Of a stretch of DNA of 64,000 nucleotides, positions 48,541 to 60,500 are shown piece after piece; within the stretch, counting starts at the first letter, position 1, and each line of letters begins with the position of its first letter. The translations under genes were made by a program, and so were the position numbers. The notes under the pieces were generated by a model. That model saw nothing but the letters and a program-made list of their open reading frames with translations. It was not told the DNA's origin and made no database searches. This stretch comes from Trissonchulus latispiculum (taxonomy: Eukaryota > Nematoda > Enoplea > Enoplida > Ironidae). The stretch is from the NCBI GenBank assembly GCA_030248195.1, contig JASAND010019736.1, forward strand, positions 36,066 to 100,065, read 5' to 3'.

Positions 48541-51500
48541 ATATATCTATATATATATAAAGTAATTCTCTTTTAAACAATTCCCGGTTACACAATTTTC
48601 GATAAGGAATTTAAACCTCTGGTCCACCCATCTCACTGTGTAGTTAAATGGAAATCACGTATCTGTGTAAATTTTGATTAGCAGAGAACAGAGAGCAGAG
48701 AACGACGTGATTTAGCAAGTTTTAAGCTTATTGTTTTAGCTGAATTATGCTTCCGGTTCCAACTGGGCTAAGGTTATCTCTGAGAAGATGTGTGTTCCGG
48801 ATATATGTAAGTTTCTATGTTTTCGATTTTGTCAGCATTTGTCTGGTATAATTTTGTTGTATGGAATGTTGTTCCTTTCTGGTGTGTTGTTCATGCATAT
48901 TTCAACTTCAATAGCTTCAATTTCAAAAATTGTTCACTGAAACAGTTTTGGTAATGCTAAATCAGAAACCATTGAGAAAATTCAATGCACAGCAAATACG
49001 TAAGGATGCAGGAAGCTCCATTAAAGTTTTTCAAGATAGTAGCAGGCAGGTATACAACCGACTTGGAAGTCATGGCTATTCCATTGCTCGCTGAGTTTGA
49101 ATTGAATGTGTTCCTGGGTCCCTGGGACCAGTTAATTTTAAACTCACAGTATCATAGGGGTCGCGGTAGCGACCCCTATAATATGAGTGAAAATGGTCGA
49201 ATGACCGTGTAAAACAAGGCTGCGCAGAAGCTGCGCAGATTCCTGCGCAGATCCTGCGCAGATTATGTGCGCAAAAAATTGTACGTGTCGAGTTTAGTAT
49301 GTGTGCGAAGTTTCATCCCCGTACCACTTTCCGTTAAAAAGTTATGCCAAAAATCGCTTACGAGAGTGATGTTTTTTTTCCGGTTTCTCGCTTTTGATGT
49401 CTCATAAGGGGTTTTGTAGCTTGAATAACTACAGATAGAAAAATTTTTGCCTATGAAACCCATATATATTCTTGTAGTACAAATCAAAAATAAGAAAATA
49501 AGCTAGTTTTTATGCCTCCCAGGGCCGGAAAAAATTTTTGGCTGGGGGCCAAAGTCGGCCAAAACGCTAAAATGGCCAAAAAGTATGCTTCAAAGGCGCC
49601 TTAATAAGTCAGATTGGGCTATATATGGGGCAATACTGACTATATGGTTAAACAGTACACATATCGGGGTCGTTCAAATGCTATATGATTTTCCGTCTTC
49701 GTGCGTAATTTTTCGGTACTGGCCGGCCAAAGTTGGTGAATTTTGGGTCGAACTTTGAACTTAATTTTTTCGCTTATTTTGCTACATGGGTGGCTCAAAT
49801 TTTGCATACAAAGGTTTTTTGGGACGGAGAATCGATTCCCGCTATCAGTTTTGCTGCCCGAGTAACCCAAGTTGCTGGGCTGGTTCCACTTGACCGTCTG
49901 AGGGGTCATGTCGGTAACCGCTTCCCGGAGGTCCATAGTAGGCTTTACTTGGCCTCTCCAAACTTTGTCTATAGGGGTTTTCTGGTGCGCCCAGCTCATT
50001 CCCGGTGTCCGTTTTGCCGTCTGACCCACCCATCTAGCTGTGCTGGTTCCACTTTGCCGTCTGGAGGGTCCGGTCGGTACCGACTTCCGGGAACACCATA
50101 TAGGACTGTACATAGCCCGACAAAACATTGTCTATAGGGGTTTTCTGGTGCGCCCAGCTCATTCCTGGCATCCGTTTTGCCGTCTGACCCACCCATCTTG
50201 CTGTGCTGGTTCCACTTTGCCATCTGGAGGGTCAGGTCGGTGGGAGGTCATGGGGTCAAAAATGAAATTTTTCAAAAGTGGTCAAATTTGGTACCAAATG
50301 AAAGCCCTAAGCGAGCTGAGCAACTTTTGTCATAGAACTGCATGCTCAAAGTGGCTGTAGAGTGCTGTGCTGGGGTGGGGTGGGGACTTAGGCGATTTTC
50401 GGTCAAAAATGAAATTTTTCAAAAGTGGTCAAATTTGGTACCAAATGAAAGCCCTAAGCGAGCTGAGCAACTTTTGTCATAGAACTGCATGCTCAAAGTG
50501 GCTGTAGAGTGCTGTGCTGGGGGGGGGTGGGGACATAGTCGATTTTCGGTCAAAAATGAAATTTTTCAAAAGTGGTCAAATCTGGTACCAAATGAAAGCC
50601 CTAAGCGAGCTGAGCAACTTTTGTCATAGAACTGCATGCTCAAAGTGGCTGTAGAGTGCTGTGGTGGGGTGGGGTGGGGACTTAGGCGATTTTCGGTCAA
50701 AAATGAAATTTTTCAAAAGTGGTCAAATTTGGTACCAAATGAAAGCCCTAAGCGAGCTGAGCAACTTTTGTCATAGAACTGCATGCTCAAAGTGGCTGTA
50801 GAGTGCTGTGGTGGGGTGGATTGGGGACTTGGCGATTTTCGGTCAAAAATGAAATTTTTCAAAAGTGGTCAAATTTGGTACCAAATGAAAGCCCTGAGCG
50901 AGCTGAGCAACATTGTCATAGAACTGCATGCTCAAAGTGGTTGTGGAGTGCTGTGGTTGGCTTGCTTGCTACCGTTGAAAGATATCTATACATACCTTCA
51001 TGAGCATACATATATAAAATAATAGAAAACAAGAACAAAAAGTGCTCCTTCGTCGCATGTAAAATACATATGAGTCTTCGTAGGCAGGTTGTACATAAGC
51101 AAAAACTAGCCTGTAAAATACATATGAGTTCCGTAGGGAGGTTGTAAATTAAGGAAAACAAGTTGCAACCGCTTAACATATGAGCCTGTCCTACAACGAG
51201 GCTCATATTGGCGTCACAGTGCATTCCACATTAAAGCCTCATTAAAGAACCTCAGCTTCATCCACATTACGGAAAAAAGAATAGACGTCATGGCCCAGGA
51301 CTGAAGTGAACTACGACTGCTCAAGCTGAACTGTACATGCAACCTGTTTCCTGAAACACTATGGCACACCTCTAATGCATTCTCGAAACACTTTCACATT
51401 ATACACACGCAGAATGCGTTCCCACTTGGCTGTGAGTCAGAGCGCCTCATGGCGTACCGTATTGAGCATATGCACACTATATATAATGACTGATCAACAT

Positions 51501-54500
51501 TATATATATGAAGGATAATTTGTAATGAAAAGCTTTATGCAGTATGTATTTATATAAAAGTAAATCTGCAAATTATTCGTATTATGACATACGCCAATAT
51601 GAGCCTCGTTGTAGGACAGGCTCATATGTTAAGCGGTTGCAACTTGTTTTCCTTAATTTACAACCTCCCTTCGGAACTCATATGTATTTTACAGGCTAGT
51701 TTTTGCTTATGTACAACCTGCCTACGAAGACTCATATGTATTTTACATGCGACGAAGGAGCACTTTTTGTTCTTGTATACTATGTGAAAGCATTTTTAAA
51801 TTGCGCACTGCTAAAATATTTGGATAAAATGATTGGAAGCTTCCCAACTGTTAGCAAACCCCACCAAGAGTTTTGAAGCCCCGATCCAGGCGACCCATTG
51901 GCGGGCCTGAAAAAATATTTTGCTGCAAACACAACAATTTGACACACAATTTTGTGAAATGTGTAAATGGTTGGTAAACAATGCATATTTTTGTGTAGGT
52001 GGTAAAGTTTTTAGGCAGAAGATAGGTATCCCGATGGGTACAAGTTGTGGTCCTTTCTTAGCTAATCTTGTATTGTTTTACTACGAATTCAAATTTATTA
52101 AACTTTTGACTAATAGAAACGATTATAAAAAGCTTGAACTACTTAAATATGTTTTTCGATATATTGACGACATAACGGTTATTAATGATGGCGGAATTTT
52201 CTTAGAACTTTCATTTATCCAGCGGATCTAGAACTGAACTTAGTAAATGATCATTGTTCACTAGCAGACGTACTAGATATAAAAATTAACATAGAAAATG
52301 GAAAATTTATAACTTCGGTTTTTGATAAAAGAAAATTTTTCTCGTTCAACGCTGTTAGTTTGCCAGAAATAGATAGCAATATTTCCAAATTCTGCTGTTA
52401 CAACGTTTTTGCTAATGAAATTATTAGAATTTCAAATTTGTGTAGCAATTCTGATGATTTTTTAAAAATTTCTAGAGAAGTGTATCTTAAGGTGGTGATT
52501 CCCTTTGGTCACATAAACTTTGCACCATTATTACTCATTCATTACTTGGAGTTAAGAAGCCATTTTTATATCAAAATGCAGCTTAACATTTTCTCTTTTT
52601 AATGCATGCCATGAAACTAATGTTGCTTTTCTAAAGTATTTTTAACACATTTTAGAAGAAGTATAATTTTCCAGAATTTTTGCAGACTCAAGTAAATTTT
52701 TTCGCGAGACATCGGTTATATCATTCGATACCTCCTTCAAATAGCTGGGGACGATTTTTTATTTATTGTGAAATCGCTCTTCGTTGTAGAGAAATAAGCT
52801 GAAATGTGTGCGTAACCTGTATTTTGCCTACTTTTTCCAAATTTGTCAAGCGATTGCTTCAGCTAGAAAGCAGTAATCGGGGCAACTAAAAAATCGTCCC
52901 TAGGTATATTTGTGCAGAGCACAATTGTTCAGTATCAGCCCTCCAACTTGCATAATGAATGCTCCAGAATCTTTGGAAAAAAATTGGTCGTGTTTTTGCA
53001 AAAACTACATTTTGTATGATAGCAGCCTACAGGATAGCAGTTGGAAGACGATCATGCATCGGATAATTTGTCCCTGTGAGACCTTCAGATCGACGCCCTT
53101 CGTTTGATTTTACGGCTTGCGTAGTTCAAGAAATGTTGGATTATTTGATTTCTGCAAAAATGACAAGTTTTCGACGCCAAAACAAGAAAATCGCCTATAT
53201 CTCACGGTAGAGAAAAGCTAGAAAGTTGCTTTAAAAAGCAAAAATGTGAAGCTCAATGAGATCTTTCGAATGAATATAGTCATAGCTGTATAGCTGCTGC
53301 CAAACTTTCAGAAATAGGAAAAAACCGCCCTGACCGGAAATCTCGAATCTTTGAATCGGGATTGCGCGGAGGGTGTTAGCACGCTAAAAGAACTTATTTC
53401 GGAAAGTTTCGTCAAATTTCATCTTCATTTATGCCGCCAACCAACAATATGTGACCAAAAGGAATCACTACCTTAAGCTTAAACAAAAGAATTATAAAAC
53501 ACGAAGCTTAAAACGCTACTTTTTGAAGTCATGTAAACACAACAATTTTAATAACCTTTTAGACATTTCACCATTAAATTCTTGGATACACATTTCTAAA
53601 TAGACGTTTTGTTTAGGTTTTTTATGTTGTCGCACAATTCTTGTTTTAATTTTATGTGTCAATTAACTTTCACTAGTTTGAGGCGACCGGCGGCGAAACT
53701 AATTTTGGTATATATTTTTGGGGGATTTTGTAAAAGTATATTAAAAAACTGAATTCCACACTCCTCCACTGATGAGCCGCGGGTGTGAGAATTGAGTCTG
53801 GTAGAGGTCGCATGCACTACTCATATAGTTTATGTTACGATATCTATGTATTGCCTAATTATTGTATTATTGGCAACAATCATGTATGAACATTTTTATG
53901 TGTTTCAATGCTGTATTACTAGATGCCCTATCAAAATAATTGATGTAGCTCCGGAAATAGGTAACAGATCGTCGGGTATGTCCAAATACTTTTTCTTACA
54001 CTCACTCGATCTGATGCCCTTTAGATATATACAGCTGTCTTTGCTTACCTTCGTTGATAACTTTCATACAACTCCGTAATTGGTTGATATAAAAAGAGAT
54101 TTTCCTTTTGTCTTCTTTTAGTGGATGGGCGTAAGGTGCGGCCAGATCCGGTGGTGAGAGCTAAAAATGAGGCCAAACGCCATTTCTGTGAGGCTCATGA
54201 TGGCTATGACGAATTTTGTGATGGTATTTTCATTTGTGTTTATTAGTACTTTAATTAAATGCCTCCGTTTAGCTTCTGGAGGAGCCAGAGTGAGGACGGA
54301 TACATTCGTGGGAGGGTGCCTTCTCGTCTAAACAGACTCTTCTCATCTTTATGATTTTTATACCGTTCTTTTTATGATCCTAAAAGAATAGGGGGAATTT
54401 GTTACCCGCTTCAGTATCAGTAAGGTTCTGGGAAACAATGACTAAGGTAGCTTTTTATTTGTGATTTCAGAATCACAGCTTGACGATCCGTTAACTCCCG

Positions 54501-57500
54501 CGCCTCTCTATAATAAATCCTTGGAAGGCAACCCCATCTTTCAAGTGCCCCTGCTCATAATTGCTGGTAAGCTTATTATTATACATTGACGTATTTGTAC
54601 AACTGAAAATGATCTAGCTGAGCCCTGTGCGAGTGTTGTGGTCATCCCTACTCATATCTAATAACCGATTACTACTTACCTACGTATTAGCACAGTCAGT
54701 AATAATGCTACTCTTACACGGTCATAATTTCACGATATGGTAAGAAACTGTCTTCAAGCTGCCGTCTTCTCCCTCTTGTGTTTGCCTGTAAGTAACGATT
54801 GTTAGAGCAATTTCGCCAGCTACGTTCAGCCGGATGATCCTCCAAAAGTGGCCTCCTGGCAAGATCTGTCAACAAAGGACAGTGTTTACTTTATTGGGGG
54901 TTCCCCCCACTCTACCTATTCCCCCCTCACTCGGCCTCACCCCCACTTTTTTGGGCTTCCTCCCTCCCACTCACTATAAGGTGCCCAGAAAATGCCAAAT
55001 TTTAAGGATTTTTGGTCAAAATTTTCAAAACATTTGCGGCTTCGCCGGAGTGTTTTGGTCAAAAATCGTCTATTTTGGTACTAAAACTCAATTTTTGAGC
55101 ACTTTTTAGCGTAGTTATAGCAGTATATGTAAAGAACAAGCTATTGTTTACTGTATTTTTGGCATGTTTAGACTATTTGATTCCCCATACCCACTTTTCG
55201 ACCTCCCCCACTCTCCCCCCTTACTTTTTTCGCCTAAAATAAACCCAGAAGGACAAGCTTGAATCACATCTTGCTACAACTCTCAGGCAGCTAACTATAG
55301 GGAATAAGGATAACTCTTTCGCATGAAAAACCTGCTTTTTCAATTTGCAGTTTTTGATATATGCTAACCTGTGCATTGAGGTAAAAGTCCTCACGACCTA
55401 TGAGAAATTTGGATTAAACTAAGTCTTCCAAATATATTTGTTGGACATTATACGTTTTATGTAAAAATAAGAAAAATCGGAAACCATCTACAATCTGCCA
55501 AAAATTTATCTCTGTCTGGTAAAATTTCATCAATGCACACAGGAAGATTTTGTTTCATCCCCGCAAAATTACCGTCTTAAAAAGGCATCGATGCCACAAA
55601 AAGGGAGGTACCATGGAGTAAGCTTACGTATATAGCTTTGTTTCTGTTAATGAAAAGTCCTGGTTCGGACGGAGACATTGATTTATTGATGCATGCATTC
55701 TGCCATTATTTCTGAATGATTGTTCCTATCCTCCACGGATATGCATTTCAGCCCGCGTTTGCTTTTCTTTGCTGGTGTGTATCTGATTGCTTTTCTTTCG
55801 TTTGCAGGTCTTTCCCATAATTCCCTCAGAGTCTGCCTTGAAACAGTTCTGAGACAGCCTGGTATTCAAGTGGAACGGGTTTTAGTGGCTTATGATGAAA
55901 ATTATCCCGAAAGTGAAGCTTTGGCCAAGCTTTTTGGTGTTAAACGAACAGCCCTGAAGGCTAGCTCAATATACTCTGGTATGATTTGAAAATCGGTGGT
56001 TTTTATATTTTGCAGGAAAGGTTTAGTCTTCTCGATTTTAACTTCAAAGATACTGTTTGTTGCTATTTTACAGGTAAGATGTATCACTTCAATCCAAACT
56101 AAAGCTTCTTTGTGTGATTGTCTTTCATTGTTGGTATTTGCTTCATTTTTATTGAGTTTTCTATATATTTCAGATCAAGTTTCCAAGGCTTTGGAAGTGC
56201 TGTGGACAGAATTTCCTGACAGTGTTCGTTTCTGTTTTGTTTTTGTTCGTTTTGGGAGTATTTTCTGTCTTATGGAACTTTGGAGTTAGTGCTAAATTTT
56301 TTCAGTGGTGTAAAAACTCAATGCGAAGTTTCAACATTTCGTCTTGCCGTGCATATTTTGTCAAGTGTTGTGAGCATTAAGAGCTGCATAGCTAAATCCA
56401 AAAAAACATCGCTTGGGTTATATGTCCTTGCAATCATAGCATAAATAGAAATTTTGGCAGATCCGCAGTTTTGAGAAACCGACTTTTAATGATCTACGAT
56501 ATATTTAATGGGTATGTCAGAAACGTAAGAAGTTATGCTAGTTCCATGTAGTGAACCGAATTACTCAGAGTAAACTTTAAGATATACAGGTTTCTTTCCA
56601 ACGCCTGAAATTGAGCATTTATTGCGTTCAAAAATCTTCACAAAAGAAAACCAGGATCTTAAATGTTCAGCCTTTATATCGTTAAATGTTATGTTTACCG
56701 ACACATACAAATATCGGAAATCAGTGAATGTTTCTGAGTTGATATAAAAACATTGAGATGGAAGGAACTCTTCATTGAACAGGATTTTATCTAGATCAAA
56801 ACATTGCGTCAAGACAAAAATAACTAAAGTGTGATATTAGGCGGGCAAGAGCATTTTAATTCGTACTTGCATTGGATTTGAGTTCCCTATTGTATAGTTT
56901 TTGTAACTGGCATTTTAAAGTAGATTTTTGTTACTTCGTTTTTAGCAGTATGTTATGGTTCTGGAGGAAGATCTTATGCTAACCGTTGACTTTCTCCAGT
57001 ATATGTCACAGGCGCTAAATGTGTTGGAAAAGGACAATACTTTATTTGCTGCATCTGCTTGGAACGATAATGGTAAATGTTACAGAAAAATAAACACTTT
57101 TAAATGAATTAGGCGTCTTGTCATTAAGACGTGGCAGAATCTGCCCTGTCAGACGTCTGATTCTGCCCTACTTTCAGCTTTCAGACCTGCTTTCTTCTTA
57201 GCGCTCTTGAATAACATAATGACAGCTGACCTTCACTGAAAGTTAGTGCAAAGGTCAGACTAGAAAGCTTTGCTTTGGAAAATTTGGCACTCTTGTTGGC
57301 CTCTGTCCAAGGAAAGCCAGCAACTTGGTTCATACATACGTACATATAATATGCTATTATATACACAGCCTAAGCATTAAGTGGACATTTGTTACTCTGG
57401 GTATATGCATACCTATGTACGAGCGTATGCTAGTGTAGACGCTTATATATTCGAGGGTATATATACATATAGTTTCTTATAACAGCGGTCATACCTGTGA

Positions 57501-60500
57501 GAACAATTATGTGCACTCATCCACTAAACTCCAACCATAAAAGAGGTTTATACTTCTAATGCGAAAAAGAATCTTTTCAGATGACCGAATGTAATTCATA
57601 AGCAAATACGAGCGTACGTATTATGAAGTAGGGTGTGTACGAACACTTTACAAAATTAAATCTGGATTCTCAGTTGAATGCAAACACTCACCGATGATAA
57701 ATGGAAACAAGAGGTTAGGATTATCTGCAATGAACTAATAAGCAGACCATGTACAACAGAATATTATAGACATTTAGATATATATAGGGGAAAACACACA
57801 AATAAAGAAAGTGTGCAAGCAACGGCAAAGTCATAATAATACTGTATTTATGTATTTCATTTATATACTTCAATTTATTAAAATAGCTATATAATAATAT
57901 CCGGCCGCTTCAAGACAACTCTATTCATTGTACTGCTCTTAATGCACCGCGCAATTTATATTTATTTTTATTAATAAAATTAAAATAGATTCTTTTGCAA
58001 GAATAAATTTTGTCAGAGGTAGCAGGAACTCAACGGATAATAACTTCGAAGCATTGGGCTGTACATTCTTAAGAGTTGTGTGGGCTGCTGAATTATACTT
58101 TTGCACTCAGGTAAGACCACTCCGTCGAAAACCCTCGCAGTGTATGCATATAACACTAAGATATATACGCTCGCACATAAGTATGCATATACCCAGAGTA
58201 ACAAATGTCCACTTAATGCTTAGGCTGTGTATATAATAGCATATTATATGTACGCATGTATGAACCAAGTTGCTGGCTTTCCTTGGACAGAGGCCAACAA
58301 GAGTGCCAAATTTTCCAAAGCAAAGCTTTCTAGTCGACCTTTGCACTAACTTTCAGTGAAGGTCAGCTGTCATTCTGTTATTCAAGAGCGCTAAGAAGAA
58401 AGCAGGTCTGAAAGCTGAAAGTAGGGCAGAATCAGACGTCTGACAGGGCAGATTCTGCCACGTCTTAATGACAAGACGCCTTATAGTATGTGTGAAATAA
58501 AGTGTATAAATGTGTTTTTGCTAACGATTCTGAATCATTGTTTGTTGTCTGAAGGGAATCAAAGTTCTCAAGTCGTCCATGGAATTGTGAATTGTGAAGT
58601 GTTCCTGGCAGTCCGCGTTTAGTTAATTTTCTGGTTGTAAAAGCCTTTTTTTGCTGTTACAGGTTTTGCAGTAACGTCAAGCTTAGCTGATGTTGTCTAT
58701 AGAGTGGAATCTTTTCCTGGCATGGGATTTATGCTGCCAAAGCGCGTCTATCAAAATTATATGCAGGGAAAGATGGAGAAATGCTGTAGAAAACGGTACA
58801 ACCTTTTTAGTCATTTATTTACTCTCGGCCCTATTAATTTTTTGTGTATGAATGAATACGTAGTTCTTAAAATAGGTTTAACCATCCCCTACTAGAAAAA
58901 CTGTATGTCAACTCATCTCGCTGAAATATTTAGAAACTCTTTAACTTAACTTACCGCTAAGAAGATATTTGGTAGGAAATAGTTTGCTTAGCCGTCTACA
59001 ACATATATCTGAATGTTCAGTCATCGCGAACCGTTTTTGGTTTTATCATTTTCAGAATTTGGGAAGGATGGGTCCTGGAAAATGGGACAGCCAGTCCGGA
59101 GATTCTGGTTCCCGACTTGTCCAGAATCTACCGGAGGCACGCGGAAGGTCTGGGCATGATTCCGCCTCATATTGAGGACCTATTTCATAGGCGAAGAGCT
59201 TACAATAGGTGTGTGCTCATTTTGTAAGCCAACTGCCTACTCGTTCGAAAATTATTACTCATTGCTTCTTTACCTTCGTGGAACAATTTTGTTTATTTGT
59301 GCAGATTATAGGTACTTAGTAGTCTATATTGTTTTGTTGGTTTTGCTTTACATCGTCTTGAGTATAGGTCCTTTAAGCAGTGTTCTACTAGGTCTGGGGC
59401 GGAACGTCTATGAGCGGAGACACAGTCTCTGTTGCGATTCGTAGGAAGAAAGATTTAGTTAAAAGCAGGAAATTAGCAAAAATTCAAAAATATTGACGTA
59501 CATTGTGCTTTTGTGCGTGTTCATTGTATTTGTGGAGAAACTGCTTGAAACTCTACTGAAGTCTCCATTTTGGATAAAAACGACATATTTTCTTGACGTT
59601 TCAATTTCAAGAAGGTTACAAGTTTCTCCAAACCTTTCTTCATACCGCCCCCTTTATAAAATGTGTCCGCTGGGGGATGATCCTGGCCTGTACCCATCAC
59701 TGGATACTGGTGTCGGTTTTTTGTCTTTCGTTGTGTAATAACGAGATTACGTGCTAAATTTTGTTCTCTTCAGAGACACCAGTGCTTGGATAACAAATCT
59801 GCATAATGTCCCAAAAGCTGCCTACGATCAGTATTTACAGAAACTGATTGCGAGGGCAGAATCACTTGACCCTGAAAGATTCCAGAACTGCCCCTCTCCT
59901 GTCTCTGCCCCTTCTGGAACTGGTGATTCCAATGCATTCGAAGTGCCCACGTTTGGTGGAACTCGGTATATTATCTTTATTGTTTTTTAGTGTTGCCCTT
60001 TTGGTTATGTAGCCAGTTAAATCTGACAATCGATTTTCCCTCTATTATAAACATCTTAGCAGTTTAAGTTCTTTTGTTACCCTTAGCATGCACTCGGATA
60101 CCTTCCTCTGTTTTAGCCTAAATAGTCGTTATTTTGTTGTTCTAGTTTTCCTTCATTCTATGTTGTTTTGAAGTTAACAGTTATCTTGTTCTAGTCGTGT
60201 ATTTGTGCTTTACTATGAAGATTATGACGATGACCATGTGATCAGAAGGCTGTGTCATTGTTTTGGTTTGTACAGTTCACCCGGTCACCCACCACGGGGC
60301 CTTTACCGACACAGTTTAAGGTGAGTGTTGACTAGCTAGCTACATATCTAGCTATTGTCTGTGTGTAGAAGAAGTCTTAGCACTAGCAGCCGGGTCTGAA
60401 ATTGCAATTACAGTCAGCTAGTTAGTGCCAAACCAAAATCATTTGGCGACCGAATTCTTGGGGAAGATTCAGTCCTTTGCTGGTCTTGGAAGGGATCTAT

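Noticed and set aside
49640..50128. 162-codon minus-strand frame, partly conserved in copy 1 (10301-10618)
   Set aside because: It crosses repeated segments of a family A element, the opposite strand is also open, and no domain is recognisable.
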